Made by a program: the position numbers and the translations under genes
Assembly: GCF_002261475.1 (NCBI RefSeq)
Contig: NZ_NEVN01000005.1
Span: 124,001 to 188,000, forward strand
Length of the DNA: 64,000 bases
Direction: 5' to 3'
Source: Bordetella genomosp. 5
GTDB taxonomy: Bacteria > Pseudomonadota > Gammaproteobacteria > Burkholderiales > Burkholderiaceae_B
In this document: piece after piece, positions 1 through 7,854 of the stretch
How positions within the stretch are numbered: the stretch's first letter is position 1
Layout of the letters: each line of letters opens with the position of its first letter
Notes under the pieces: model-generated
What the model was told of the DNA's origin: nothing
What the model saw: the letters and a program-made list of their open reading frames with translations, nothing else
Database searches by the model: none

Positions 1-762
1 CGCAAGCGCTGGACGGAGCAGGTGGCGCGCATGAACGAACGTTGGCAGAAGACCGTCACGGCGCGGGCGATGGACGAAGGCAAGCGCATGAATCCGCAAC
101 GGCCTTTTCTGGAGCTCTCCCGGCAGCTGCCGGAGCGCACGATCGTCACCTGCGACTCGGGGTCCGCGGCCAATTGGTATGCGCGCGACATCTCGCTGCG
201 CGAGGGCATGATGGGCTCGGTCTCGGGTGGCCTGGCGACCATGGGCTGCGCCGTGCCTTATGCCGTGGCCGCCAAGCTCGCGCACCCCGACCGACCGGTG
301 GTCGCGCTGGTGGGCGACGGTGCGATGCAGATGCTCGGCATCAATGAACTCATCACCATTGCGCACCGCTGGCGCGATTGGGCCGACCCCCGCATGGTGA
401 TTCTGGTCCTCAATAACGGCGATCTGAATCTCGTGACCTGGGAGCAGCGCGTGATGGGCGGCGACCCGCGCTTTCACGACTCGCAGTGGCTGCCGGAGTT
501 CCAGTACGCGGAGTACGCGCGGATGCTGGGTCTGGAAGGCATCCGCATCGAAAAGGGCGACGAGTGCGCGGCCGCGTTCGAGCGTGCCTTCGCCGCCGAC
601 AAGCCCGTGCTGATCGAAGCGGTCACCGATCCCGAGATGCCGCCCATCCCGCCGCATGTGCCGTTCAAACAGATCAAGGCCTATCTGCAGGCCTTGCGCA
701 AGGAAGATGCGAGCGGCCGTGACGCGTTGCGCGCGACCCTCTCCCAATGGTGGGCGGGCTGA
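1..762 (+). CDS. Thiamine-pyrophosphate enzyme, C-terminal part (5' truncated)
   Basis: The frame is open from the first base, so the true start lies left of the window. The visible part is the C-terminal pyrimidine/diphosphate-binding half of an acetolactate synthase/pyruvate oxidase-type enzyme. It has the TPP motif GDGAMQM followed about 27 residues later by NNGDLNLV, then the usual QYAEYARMLG and VLIEAVTD segments. Such enzymes bind TPP-Mg and decarboxylate 2-oxoacids. The exact substrate (pyruvate oxidase, oxalyl-CoA or acetolactate type) cannot be told without the N-terminal and FAD-binding domains. It ends 33 nt before a small gene that may share its transcript. Confidence 0.85.
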   Translation, partial: RKRWTEQVARMNERWQKTVTARAMDEGKRMNPQRPFLELSRQLPERTIVTCDSGSAANWYARDISLREGMMGSVSGGLATMGCAVPYAVAAKLAHPDRPVVALVGDGAMQMLGINELITIAHRWRDWADPRMVILVLNNGDLNLVTWEQRVMGGDPRFHDSQWLPEFQYAEYARMLGLEGIRIEKGDECAAAFERAFAADKPVLIEAVTDPEMPPIPPHVPFKQIKAYLQALRKEDASGRDALRATLSQWWAG

Positions 763-795
763 CGCGCCGCCCCGGACAAGCACCAGGAGCCAATC

Positions 796-996
796 ATGAG
801 CAAACCGAAATCTCAGCCGGACGAGCGCGCGGACAAACCGGCCGGCGGCAAGCCGACGGAGGCCGACAAGGAAAGGGGCGAGGGCGAGGCGGATCGCAAC
901 AAGCCGCAGGACAACTATCCGCCGGACAGCCTGCGCAATCCTTTGCCAGGCCTGGATCCGCAGCAGACACCGGGATCCGACCGGAACGATTTGTAA
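796..996 (+). CDS. Small hydrophilic protein, 66 aa
   Basis: An AGGAG motif lies a few bases before the ATG. The product is almost entirely charged or polar (K, D, E, P, G, Q), with no aromatic residue except one Tyr, no cysteine and no membrane segment. It should be intrinsically disordered. No family recognised. It follows the TPP-enzyme gene with no visible promoter of its own, so it may be co-transcribed. It resembles in character the other tiny hydrophilic proteins of this island (near 4.3, 10.6, 12.8, 20.8 and 21.2 kb), which suggests a desiccation or stress role. That role is inference. Confidence 0.6.
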   Translation: MSKPKSQPDERADKPAGGKPTEADKERGEGEADRNKPQDNYPPDSLRNPLPGLDPQQTPGSDRNDL

Positions 997-1040
997 GGCG
1001 TGCCGACCGCACGTCATCACCCAGGCAGGAGCCGTCGACG

Positions 1041-1688
1041 ATGCAAGTGATGAAACTGGAGGCCGAGATGCGCGGCCGTACGCAACTCTCGGATCGTATG
1101 CCGCCGCGTAACACCGGCTGCGCGCAGGGCCCGCACGTGGCGCGGCGCGCAGCCGTGCGCGCACGCGTTGCGGCAGACCTCGGCGCGAGCGGCGCGAACG
1201 CGGTGCCCGCCCCGGCGTTTCCCGCCCGTGGCGACGTCGGTGCGGCCGCGCAGGCGGTCACGCTGGTCATGCCGATGATCGAGCGCGCGCTGCCCGACGA
1301 GACCGTGGGCGGCGGCGACGGCCTGCACATCGTCGTGCTGGATCCGCAGGCCGATCCGCGGCGCGATCCGTTCGAGCGCGCCGTGCTTTACGAACTGAGC
1401 GTGGGCGACGTGGCCGGATCGGACGGCCGCTATGCGGACGAGGCGCGGTCGCGCGCGCAGCTGAGCTATCAGACCGGACTGTCAGGCCGCGATGCCGCGA
1501 CGCTGGCGCCCTATCTGCTGCCCGAAGGGCGGGTGGATGCGTGGGGCAGCGTGGTGGTCGATGGCCTCGTGGTGGCCGTGTGCGGCGCCAATCCCTGGTA
1601 CGACGACGCGTTCGCGGGCGCCATCGCCCACGCGTTTCAGGCGGTGCGCATCACGCGCGGCGATCCGCCGGGAGCGGCGGCCATGTGA
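1041..1688 (+). CDS. Hypothetical protein, 215 aa
   Basis: I chose the ATG at 1041 because GGAG lies about 10 nt upstream; the frame stays open further upstream but without a good start. The N-terminal ~80 residues are Arg/Ala-rich and probably disordered. The C-terminal part (about 85-205) looks like a folded alpha/beta domain, with segments GLHIVVLDPQAD, LYELSVGD and VDGLVVAVCGANPWYDDAFAGAIAHAFQ. No family is recognised and there is no signal peptide or membrane helix. It is followed by a sigma-54-type promoter serving the next gene. Confidence 0.55.
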   Translation: MQVMKLEAEMRGRTQLSDRMPPRNTGCAQGPHVARRAAVRARVAADLGASGANAVPAPAFPARGDVGAAAQAVTLVMPMIERALPDETVGGGDGLHIVVLDPQADPRRDPFERAVLYELSVGDVAGSDGRYADEARSRAQLSYQTGLSGRDAATLAPYLLPEGRVDAWGSVVVDGLVVAVCGANPWYDDAFAGAIAHAFQAVRITRGDPPGAAAM

Positions 1689-1737
1689 GCCGCGGCGCGG
1701 CCCTGCGAGGCGGCGGGCTGGCGGGTGCGCCGGCCCG

Positions 1738-1752
1738 GGCACGCGACTTGCT
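1738..1752 (+). promoter_or_regulatory. Sigma-54 (-24/-12) promoter for DUF883 gene
   Basis: Core GGCACG, four bases, TTGCT: exact match to the RpoN consensus, with GG and GC ten bases apart. The predicted start is near 1763, 50 nt before the DUF883 gene at 1813. Confidence 0.72.
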
Positions 1753-1767
1753 AAATCATCCTCTCGG

Positions 1768-1787
1768 GGTGCGCCGCAGGGCGCACC
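1768..1787 (+). other. Perfect inverted repeat in the 5' leader
   Basis: An 8-bp stem (GGTGCGCC / GGCGCACC) with a 4-nt loop lies just downstream of the predicted sigma-54 start and upstream of the ribosome site. It could be an mRNA hairpin in the leader or an operator; it has no U-tract, so it is not a typical terminator. Confidence 0.4.
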
Positions 1788-1812
1788 ATGCTTCATTTTT
1801 TAAGGAGAGGTC

Positions 1813-2154
1813 ATGACGAAACGCTACGAACGCGATATCGCCGGAGCCAAGAATCAGGTCAAGCAAAGTCTCAGCGAGCTGATCTCCGGCACCGAAGCGC
1901 TGCTGCGCAGCACGGCGACTTACGGCGGTGCCGAGATCGAATCCGCGCGCGACCGTCTCAAGCATCAGCTGGAATCCGCCCGTGAGCACGCCGGGCCCTG
2001 GGAACGTGCCGCTGTCGACCGCGCTCGCCGCTGGTCGCACGCCACCGATGGCTACGTCCACGATAACGCCTGGAAGACCATCGGCGTGGCCGCCGTGATC
2101 GGCGCGGTCATCGGCGCATGCCTGATGTCGTCGTCCGACAGCTGGCGCCGCTAA
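1813..2154 (+). CDS. DUF883 family membrane-anchored protein (ElaB/YqjD-like)
   Basis: A strong AAGGAG site precedes the ATG. The 113-aa product has the ElaB/YqjD/YgaM layout: an amphipathic N-terminal helix region (KNQVKQSLSELISGTEALLRSTATYGGAEIESARDRL), a middle HDNAWKTIGVAAVIGAVIG stretch forming the C-terminal transmembrane anchor with small-residue zipper, and a short basic tail. In E. coli such proteins are RpoS-dependent, inner-membrane tail-anchored and bind ribosomes in stationary phase. Here the gene is monocistronic, with a sigma-54 promoter in front and an intrinsic terminator behind. A second DUF883 copy lies near 9.3 kb. Confidence 0.85.
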   Translation: MTKRYERDIAGAKNQVKQSLSELISGTEALLRSTATYGGAEIESARDRLKHQLESAREHAGPWERAAVDRARRWSHATDGYVHDNAWKTIGVAAVIGAVIGACLMSSSDSWRR

Positions 2155-2196
2155 ACCTCCCTGCGCGCGTCCACGGGCGCACGCGCCGGCAGGTAC

Positions 2197-2228
2197 AACC
2201 CCACCGTGTGAAGCGGTGGGGTTTTTCT
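2197..2228 (+). terminator. Intrinsic terminator after DUF883 gene
   Basis: Ten-bp perfect stem (AACCCCACCG / CGGTGGGGTT) with a 7-nt loop, followed by a T-rich run. Confidence 0.85.
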
Positions 2229-2308
2229 TTTGGGGCAGCGTAGCGAGGCGTGGCGGCCGCGCGCTCCGCACCGGCAAACGCTGCCCTCGATACGCACGCT
2301 TGTAACCC

Positions 2309-2323
2309 GGCACGCGCCTTGCG
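2309..2323 (+). promoter_or_regulatory. Sigma-54 promoter for BON/PRC-barrel genes
   Basis: Core GGCACG-CGCC-TTGCG, ten bases between GG and GC. Predicted start near 2334, 66 nt upstream of the ATG at 2400. Confidence 0.7.
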
Positions 2324-2399
2324 TGCCATGAGGGCTTCCCCGCCGCCGTGCGCGACAGCGCCATCCCTCTCGCGGCGGGTTCGTATCAGGAGGCAGATC

Positions 2400-3317
2400 A
2401 TGGGCCAACAGAAAGACCGCAACACCCCTCAGGAACGAGATCCCCGCGGCAGCGGCGACACGCCGCCCGAGAATCAGCGCGCGGGCGGTCGTGATGAACC
2501 GGGCTGGCATCCTGATCCCGGTGCCACCGGCAAGGACTCGCGCGCTCGCCACGCGCAGGAGCACGAGACGCGCAAGAGCGGACAGTTCGGCGCCGACGAG
2601 CCGGATTACGGTCGCCCGCAGGGCGATCGGCCCGCGGACAATGTCGGCGGCAAGCCGAACCGCGCCGGACCGCAGTACGAGGAGGGCGGGCGCTATCCGG
2701 GTCCGCGTCAGCCTGGCGGCGATGCCGCCGAGGACCCCGAGCCGGCCCGCTCCGCGCAGCACGATGGCTGGGCGCCCGGCACCCGCGCCGCCGCGCGCGA
2801 CGAGCCGGTACGCAGCCGCAGCGCCGATCCCGGCCAGAGCAGCTACGGCGGCTTCTCGCACGAGAATCCCTCTTACCAGCGGCAGCAGCTGACCGACACG
2901 GAAGACCTGGCGTACTACCGCGAGGCGCGCGACCCCTGGGGCCGGCAGCCCGGCCGCGACGCGCCGCACGAGCGTGCGCGTGAAGGGCGTGGCGCGCAGG
3001 GTCGCCTCGACGAACGCGACGAGCGCGACCAGTGGCGCGAGGCGCAGTCGCGCGCCTGGCGGGATCAGCCGACGTATGTCGATCCCAAGGGATATGTCCG
3101 CTCGGATGAACGCGTGCGCGAGATCGTGTGCGAGCGTCTTTCGCGCAGCGGCCTCGACGTGAGCGACGTGTCGGTGGACGTGAGCGAAGGCACCGTGAGC
3201 CTGCAGGGCACGGTCGCCGACCGGCGCGTCAAGCACGACGTCGAGGATTGCGTCGATGCCTGCGCCGGCGTGACCGACGTGGATAACCGGATCAAGGTCG
3301 CGGCGCGCGGCCGATGA
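2400..3317 (+). CDS. BON-domain protein with long disordered N-terminus
   Basis: The start at 2400 has an AGGAGG site; the frame extends upstream but lacks support. Of 305 residues, the first ~225 are Arg/Asp/Gly/Pro-rich, low-complexity and soluble. The last ~75 form one BON domain (about 232-300: VREIVCERLSRSGLDVSDVSVDVSEG, VSLQGTVADRRVKHDVEDCVDACAGVTDVDNRIKV). BON domains bind phospholipid or periplasmic partners in osmotic-stress proteins such as OsmY, but no signal peptide is visible here, so a cytoplasmic place is likely. A PRC-barrel gene follows after 62 nt with no promoter of its own. Confidence 0.82.
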   Translation: MGQQKDRNTPQERDPRGSGDTPPENQRAGGRDEPGWHPDPGATGKDSRARHAQEHETRKSGQFGADEPDYGRPQGDRPADNVGGKPNRAGPQYEEGGRYPGPRQPGGDAAEDPEPARSAQHDGWAPGTRAAARDEPVRSRSADPGQSSYGGFSHENPSYQRQQLTDTEDLAYYREARDPWGRQPGRDAPHERAREGRGAQGRLDERDERDQWREAQSRAWRDQPTYVDPKGYVRSDERVREIVCERLSRSGLDVSDVSVDVSEGTVSLQGTVADRRVKHDVEDCVDACAGVTDVDNRIKVAARGR

Positions 3318-3379
3318 AGCAGGGCGCCGGGTCATGCCCGGCGCGCCGCCCTGCCGGAGATCGCTTACTGGAGATCGAC

Positions 3380-3781
3380 ATGAGCGCAGAATCGACCAAT
3401 ATCGTGGGCGGGCCCAAGCGTCATCCCTCGGGCCCGGGGCCGGAAATCATGGCGGCCGAAACGCTCGAAGGCAATGATGTCTACAACCCGGCGGGCGAGA
3501 AGCTCGGCACCGTGGAAACCATCATGATCGACGTGCCGCGCGGGCGCATCGCCTACGCGGTGCTCGCGCGCGGCGGCGTGATGGGTGTGGGCGACAAGCT
3601 CTACGCCATTCCGTGGGCCGCGCTCACGCTCGACACGGATCGCAAGTGCTTCGTGCTCGATGTGCCCAAAGACCAGCTGAAGCAGGCCGAGGGCTTCGAC
3701 AAGCATAATTGGCCGCGCATGGCCGACGAGCGTTGGGCCAGCGACGTGCACGCCTACTACAACCAGCCGCCGTACTGGTAA
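3380..3781 (+). CDS. PRC-barrel domain protein
   Basis: The ATG at 3380 has GGAG upstream; an in-frame ATG at 3314 overlaps the previous gene and has no ribosome site. The 133-aa product carries one PRC-barrel: MAAETLEGNDVYNPAGEKLGTVETIMIDVPRGRIAYAVLARGG, LYAIPWAALTLDTDRKCFVLDVPKDQL. In many bacteria such free-standing PRC-barrel proteins belong to stress regulons, with unknown ligands. It ends at an intrinsic terminator, closing the BON-PRC unit. Confidence 0.85.
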   Translation: MSAESTNIVGGPKRHPSGPGPEIMAAETLEGNDVYNPAGEKLGTVETIMIDVPRGRIAYAVLARGGVMGVGDKLYAIPWAALTLDTDRKCFVLDVPKDQLKQAEGFDKHNWPRMADERWASDVHAYYNQPPYW

Positions 3782-3802
3782 GGAAGCAGGCGCGCAAAAA
3801 AC

Positions 3803-3834
3803 AAGGCGCCGTCCCGAGGGGCGGCGCCTTTTGC
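3803..3834. terminator. Bidirectional intrinsic terminator
   Basis: Nine-bp stem (AAGGCGCCG / CGGCGCCTT) with A-run on the left and T-run on the right. It lies between the PRC-barrel gene and the convergent DUF378 gene. Confidence 0.85.
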
Positions 3835-3892
3835 GTCGTGGCGCAGCGCGCATTTCGCTCGAACAGGCGTCGTGCGGCGTGGGTGGGCAGGG

Positions 3893-4207
3893 TCAGCGCG
3901 CGCGCTCCTGCGCGGGTTCGCGCACCCAGCCTGCCAACAGGACGACGGCGTGCAGCGCCGCCAGGCCGATCAGGGCCTGCGCGACCCGCGGGGCCCACGG
4001 CCAGGGAGACAGCAGCACTTGCATGAGATCCAGGTTGACGGCCGCGATCAGCCCGGCGTTCAGGCCGGCGCACACGAGGATGGTCAGGGCGAGCCAGTCG
4101 CGCAGGCCCAGACGGGTATCCTCCTGTCGCCGCACCCAGCGAGGCAGGTCGTCGGCGCGGCCATCGGTAAGAATTTCAGCGCTACGGTGCATGGTCGGTA
4201 CCGTCAT
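3893..4207 (-). CDS. DUF378 family membrane protein
   Basis: A 104-aa protein with two transmembrane helices. Its core LALTILVCAGLNAGLIAAVNLDLMQVLL ... VAQALIGLAALHAVVLLAG is the DUF378/YuzA pattern (GLNWGL-like glycine/asparagine turn, then a second helix). The ATG overlaps the stop of the upstream 85-aa gene (ATGA), so translation is probably coupled. Function unknown in the family. The pair shares one sigma-54 promoter at 4519-4533. Confidence 0.78.
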   Translation of the reverse strand: MTVPTMHRSAEILTDGRADDLPRWVRRQEDTRLGLRDWLALTILVCAGLNAGLIAAVNLDLMQVLLSPWPWAPRVAQALIGLAALHAVVLLAGWVREPAQERAR

Positions 4208-4461
4208 CCGGGCCGGCCGTTACGGACCGGATCGGGCTGGGCGTGAGACACACCCGCTTCGGTTTCGTCGACCACTTCGTCCGGGCCGATGTCGGTGCCG
4301 TCTTCGTCTTTCTCGAACGGACGGACGGATTCGCGCTCGCCCGTGCCCTGGGCATCGCTGTCGGTGTCGGCTTCGCTGCGCGGCAGGTCGCTGGCGGAGT
4401 CGGACGAGTCGCTCGGACCCAGGCCCGGGCGCGGGTCGGGAATATTGTCGAGGTCAGGCAT
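4204..4461 (-). CDS. Small acidic disordered protein, 85 aa
   Basis: I placed the start at 4461, where AGGAG precedes the ATG; the frame stays open upstream. The product is rich in D, E, S, P and G (SDSSDSASDLPRSEADTDSD), strongly acidic, without hydrophobic segments. No family recognised. It is the first gene of a two-gene unit and its stop overlaps the start of the DUF378 gene. Confidence 0.65.
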   Translation of the reverse strand: MPDLDNIPDPRPGLGPSDSSDSASDLPRSEADTDSDAQGTGERESVRPFEKDEDGTDIGPDEVVDETEAGVSHAQPDPVRNGRPG

Positions 4462-4518
4462 GGGCAGCTCCTGCAAGGTGAATGGGGTGCCTCCGCATCG
4501 GGAGGCCGCCGGCCTCAC

Positions 4519-4533
4519 AGCAAGTGCCGTGCC
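4519..4533 (-). promoter_or_regulatory. Sigma-54 promoter for the 85-aa/DUF378 unit
   Basis: On the minus strand the core reads GGCACG-GCAC-TTGCT. Predicted start near 4508, 47 nt before the ATG. Its -24 end is 14 bp from the -24 end of the divergent promoter at 4548. Confidence 0.72.
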
Positions 4534-4547
4534 TGACGCGTTCGCAC

Positions 4548-4562
4548 GGCACGATAATTGCG
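4548..4562 (+). promoter_or_regulatory. Sigma-54 promoter for PIG-L gene
   Basis: Core GGCACG-ATAA-TTGCG. Predicted start near 4573, 25 nt before the GTG start at 4598. Confidence 0.7.
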
Positions 4563-4597
4563 TGGTGGAGGCGTCCGGGCGAACGAAGGAGCTCAAC

Positions 4598-5293
4598 GTG
4601 CTCGAATTCCGCGGTGTGGTCGTGATTTCGCCCCACTACGATGATGCGCTGTTCAGCTGCGGCGCCGCCTTGTCCGGCTTTCCCGGAGCCACCGTGCTGA
4701 CGGTGTATAGCGCGGTCCCGCCCGCGGGCACGCCGCCCACCGACTGGGATGGCCGTTGCGGCTTTCTCGACCCGCAGCAGGCGATGGCGGTGCGGCGCGC
4801 CGAAGACGGCAGGGCGCTCGCGCTGTTGCAGGCGCAGGGCCGCGCGCTCGACATGCTGGACCCGCGCTATGGCGGCGCCGGTGCCGCGCCGCGCCTGCGG
4901 GGCGTGCTGGCCGCGGCGCTGACATTGTTGCGTCCGCAACTGGTGTTGCTGCCGCTCGGGTTGGCCCATGCCGACCAGGGCGATGTCGGCGATGCCGTGC
5001 TGGCCGTCATGCCCTTGTTCGCGGGCGTGCAGTGGCTGGCCTACGAAGAACTCATCCACCGCGACGAGCCCGGCCGCATGCAGGCCCGGCTTTCGATGCT
5101 GCAGCAGCGCCGCGTGAGCGCGACGCCCACGATCTGCGGCGGCCAGGATCACGCGCTCAAGCAGCGCGCGCTGGCGGAGTGCGCCAGTCAGTTGCGCGGG
5201 CTGGACGCCAGCGAGCTGGGCGGCACCAGCGTGCAGCCCGAACGGTTCTGGCGCCTGGAGGCCCTGCACGGCAAGGCGGCCGCGAGCCATTGA
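4598..5293 (+). CDS. PIG-L (LmbE) family deacetylase
   Basis: The start is GTG at 4598: AAGGAG lies 6 nt upstream and the predicted sigma-54 start lies just before it. The 231-aa product opens with VVVISPHYDDALFSCGAAL (His13, Asp15, Asp16), the zinc-binding HxDD motif of the PIG-L/LmbE fold; the usual HPDDE is HYDDA here. The family hydrolyses N-acetyl or other amide groups on sugars such as GlcNAc-inositol and bacillithiol precursors; the substrate here is unknown. Monocistronic, divergent from the 85-aa/DUF378 pair. Confidence 0.8.
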   Translation: MLEFRGVVVISPHYDDALFSCGAALSGFPGATVLTVYSAVPPAGTPPTDWDGRCGFLDPQQAMAVRRAEDGRALALLQAQGRALDMLDPRYGGAGAAPRLRGVLAAALTLLRPQLVLLPLGLAHADQGDVGDAVLAVMPLFAGVQWLAYEELIHRDEPGRMQARLSMLQQRRVSATPTICGGQDHALKQRALAECASQLRGLDASELGGTSVQPERFWRLEALHGKAAASH

Positions 5294-5317
5294 TACTCGG
5301 CGGGGCCGGGGCCCATG

Positions 5318-5332
5318 GGCATGTCGCTTGCT
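5318..5332 (+). promoter_or_regulatory. Sigma-54 promoter for glycine-zipper/DUF4142 unit
   Basis: Core GGCATG-TCGC-TTGCT. Predicted start near 5343, 53 nt upstream of the ATG at 5396. Confidence 0.7.
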
Positions 5333-5395
5333 GCGACGCCCGCGGTGCAGTGGCATCTTCCGGCTGGCACCGGCCGCAGAATCCAGGAGGCTGTC

Positions 5396-6037
5396 ATGTC
5401 CTTGATTGTCGCAGCACGCTTCCAGACCTTCGACCACGCCGAACTCGCCGCGCAGAAATTGTTCGCGGCCGGCTTCGGCGAGGATGACGTACATACCTTT
5501 TATGTGAATACGCCGGGCGGCCACGCGCGTCACCCCCTGGGCGGCGACCGCGCGGCCGATCCCGATTCGGCCGGGGCGCAGTATGGCGCGATCGCCGGCG
5601 CGGCCGTGCTGGGGCTGATTCTCGCGGTGGTCGGCGGCGTGCTGGGCATGCGCGTGAGCGGCTCTATCGTGGCCATCGTGGCCGGCGCCGGTGTGGGCGG
5701 CTACCTGGGCGCGCTCGGCGGCGCGATGTGGATCATCGGCCGCAAGAAGCGCCGCGGCGCGCCTGGCGCGCCGCTGGACGACGCAGGCCACCCCGAGGTC
5801 CGGCCGGCCGGCGTGCTGCTGGCCTTGCACGTCACGCCGCAGCAGGAGCCTGACGCCGTGCGCATTCTGCGAGGCGCCGGCGGCCAGGACGTCGAGCGGG
5901 CGCAAGGGCGCTGGCGCGAGGGCCGCTGGGTCGATTTCGATCCGCTGGTCGCGCCCGAGCGCGAGCCGGAGACGGTGGTTCGCCAGGATCCGCAACCGGC
6001 GGGCCCCGCCGGCGTCGCCACGAGGAGCTTTCCATGA
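5396..6037 (+). CDS. Glycine-zipper membrane protein, 213 aa
   Basis: An AGGAGG site precedes the ATG at 5396. The N-terminal ~45 residues (SLIVAARFQTFDHAELAAQKLFAAGFGEDDVHTFYVN) look like a small alpha/beta 'low-specificity' domain that often precedes glycine zippers. Residues ~65-112 form two membrane helices rich in G-x-x-x-G (GAIAGAAVLGLILAVVGGVLGMRVSGSIVAIVAGAGVGGYLGALGGAMW). The C-terminal ~100 residues include VLLALHVTPQQEPDAVRILRGAGGQDVERAQGRWREG. General-stress-like; exact family not named. It overlaps the next gene by 4 nt (ATGA). Confidence 0.68.
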   Translation: MSLIVAARFQTFDHAELAAQKLFAAGFGEDDVHTFYVNTPGGHARHPLGGDRAADPDSAGAQYGAIAGAAVLGLILAVVGGVLGMRVSGSIVAIVAGAGVGGYLGALGGAMWIIGRKKRRGAPGAPLDDAGHPEVRPAGVLLALHVTPQQEPDAVRILRGAGGQDVERAQGRWREGRWVDFDPLVAPEREPETVVRQDPQPAGPAGVATRSFP

Positions 6038-6648
6038 ACGCCCTGCGTATTCCGCTGATCGCCGCCGCGCTGCTGATCGGCGCGGCATGCCGGGCGGCCG
6101 CGCCGAATGCCGATGACGGCCAGTTCATTGCGCGGGCCGTCGCGCTGTCGCAGTTTCAGATCGAAGCCGCCGAGTTGGCCCAGTCGCGCGCCGCCGCCGG
6201 CGACGTGCAGGCTTTCGCACGTCAGATGCAGGCCCAGCATCGCGAAACCTTGCAGGCCTGGCAGCCCTATATCGGCAAGACGGCGCCCGCACCGACCGGC
6301 GCTTATGCCGGCCTGCTGGGCGATCTCAAGGATGCACGTGGCGCGGCATTCGATCAGCGCTATCTGAACGACGCCGTCGTGGGGCCCCTGGGCGAGGCAC
6401 TGCCGGCCTACGACGCCGCCATGAAGCATGGCGCGGATCCCGCGATCCGGGATGCGGCCAAACGCGCGGCCGCGCAACTGGCCGAACAGCGCACGCGTGC
6501 CCAGGCGCTCCAGACGCCGGCTCGCACGCCGGCCGCCGATACCGTGGCGCCGACGCCGCGCGGGGAAGCGCCGGCGGTGTCGCCGGCGTCACGCACCGCA
6601 CCGGCGGCCGGCACGGCCGGCCCCGGGGGCGGGGCGCCCCAGAAGTAA
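6034..6648 (+). CDS. DUF4142 family exported protein
   Basis: A 204-aa product with a signal peptide (MNALRIPLIAAALLIGAACRAAA) whose cysteine could make it a lipoprotein, though the lipobox is poor. The DUF4142 helical bundle follows (DDGQFIARAVALSQFQIEAAELAQSRAAAGDVQAFARQMQAQHRE). The C-terminal ~50 residues are Pro/Ala-rich and disordered. DUF4142 proteins are periplasmic ferritin-like-fold proteins of unknown role, often stress-induced. Translationally coupled to the glycine-zipper gene, and convergent with the SDR gene, from which it is only 8 nt apart. Confidence 0.82.
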   Translation: MNALRIPLIAAALLIGAACRAAAPNADDGQFIARAVALSQFQIEAAELAQSRAAAGDVQAFARQMQAQHRETLQAWQPYIGKTAPAPTGAYAGLLGDLKDARGAAFDQRYLNDAVVGPLGEALPAYDAAMKHGADPAIRDAAKRAAAQLAEQRTRAQALQTPARTPAADTVAPTPRGEAPAVSPASRTAPAAGTAGPGGGAPQK

Positions 6649-6656
6649 GCGAGGCA

Positions 6657-7652
6657 TCAATCGCCGGCGCTGCCCGTGATGGGCAGCACGATGCCGGTGA
6701 TATAGCTCGCGCAGCAGGGCGCCGCCAGGAACACATAGGCCGGCGCGATCTCCTCGGGCTGGGCCGGCCGGCCCAGATCCGTTTTCTTGCCGAATTCAGC
6801 CACTTCCTCGGCGGGGCGATCCGCGGGGTTGAGCGGCGTCCACACGGGACCCGGCGCCACCGCATTCACCCGGATACCCTGTTTGGCCAGGTTCGCGGCA
6901 AGCGCCCGCGTGAATGCGTGGATGGCGCCCTTGGTCGTGGAGTAGTCGATCAGTTGGCCGCTACCGCGCAGGCCCGTCACAGAGCCCGTATTGATGATGG
7001 ACGAGCCTTCCTTCAGATGGGGCAGGGCGGCGCGCGCCATCTGCATATAGCCGTAGATATTGGTCCGCAGCGTCTCGTCGATGCGGGCGTCGCTGAGCTC
7101 GAGCAGCGACTCGGCGTGCTCCTGGAACGCGGCGTTGTTCACGAGGATGTCGAGCCGGTCGAATGCCGAGATCGTATCGCCCACGGCCTTCTCCGCGAAC
7201 TTTGGATCGCGCACGTCGCCGGGAATGAGGATCGCGCGGCGGCCTTCGGCCTCGACGTGGCGCGCGGTCTCCCTGGCGTCTTCGTGCTCGTCGAGGTAAG
7301 CGATGGCGACGTCGGCCCCCTCGCGGGCAAACAGCACCGCCACGGCGCGGCCGATACCGGAGTCGGCGCCGGTGATCAGCGCGCTCATGCCGTCAAGCTT
7401 GCCGCTGCCCTTGTAGTGCGGCGCTTCGAAGCGGGGTGCCAGCGCCAGCTCGTGCTCATTGCCGGGCTTGTCCAGATGCTGTTCGGGCAAGGGGGGCTCG
7501 GGCTGCTTGCGCGAGCCGGCCTGCGCGGCGTCGTCCTCGCCGCTGTCGCCGCGGGCGGCGTCACGCTCGTCCTGCTGATCCTGCAGTGCGCGCTGGCGGC
7601 CTGCGGTCGTATCGGCCTGGTCGCGGTGCTTGCCGTCGGTAGGCTTTGCCAT
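6657..7652 (-). CDS. SDR family oxidoreductase (YghA/GSP39-like)
   Basis: The start at 7652 is set by AAGGAG; the frame continues upstream without a good start. The 331 residues begin with a ~80-aa polar, disordered N-terminus, then the Rossmann core: TGADSGIG (94-101) for NAD(P), ILVNNAAF, the active-site DYSTTKGA Tyr/Lys pair, and the PGPVWTPLNP loop. This is the subgroup of Bacillus general stress protein 39 and E. coli YghA, which reduce aldehydes or ketones. The sigma-54 promoter at 7713 lies 50 nt ahead, back-to-back with one for the DUF748 gene. Confidence 0.88.
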   Translation of the reverse strand: MAKPTDGKHRDQADTTAGRQRALQDQQDERDAARGDSGEDDAAQAGSRKQPEPPLPEQHLDKPGNEHELALAPRFEAPHYKGSGKLDGMSALITGADSGIGRAVAVLFAREGADVAIAYLDEHEDARETARHVEAEGRRAILIPGDVRDPKFAEKAVGDTISAFDRLDILVNNAAFQEHAESLLELSDARIDETLRTNIYGYMQMARAALPHLKEGSSIINTGSVTGLRGSGQLIDYSTTKGAIHAFTRALAANLAKQGIRVNAVAPGPVWTPLNPADRPAEEVAEFGKKTDLGRPAQPEEIAPAYVFLAAPCCASYITGIVLPITGSAGD

Positions 7653-7712
7653 GGTTCGGTCTCCTTGGGAGTGTCGGTGTAGAGGGGAATGCGAAGCGCA
7701 CGCTGGCCGGGC

Positions 7713-7727
7713 CGCAAGACGCATGCC
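7713..7727 (-). promoter_or_regulatory. Sigma-54 promoter for SDR gene
   Basis: Minus-strand core GGCATG-CGTC-TTGCG. Predicted start near 7702, 50 nt before the SDR ATG. Only 8 bp separate its -24 end from that of the divergent promoter at 7736. Confidence 0.68.
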
Positions 7728-7735
7728 GTCGGCCG

Positions 7736-7750
7736 GGCACGGCAGTTGCT
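7736..7750 (+). promoter_or_regulatory. Sigma-54 promoter for DUF748 gene
   Basis: Core GGCACG-GCAG-TTGCT. Predicted start near 7761, about 94 nt before the ATG at 7855. Confidence 0.72.
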
Positions 7751-7854
7751 CTTAGAGCGCCACATTCGCCGCGTGGTCAGGACGAAGTCAGGTTCATACC
7801 CACCCCGCGACTCCCACCGCTGCCCCATCCCCTCGACCCTTGAGGATGCCTGAC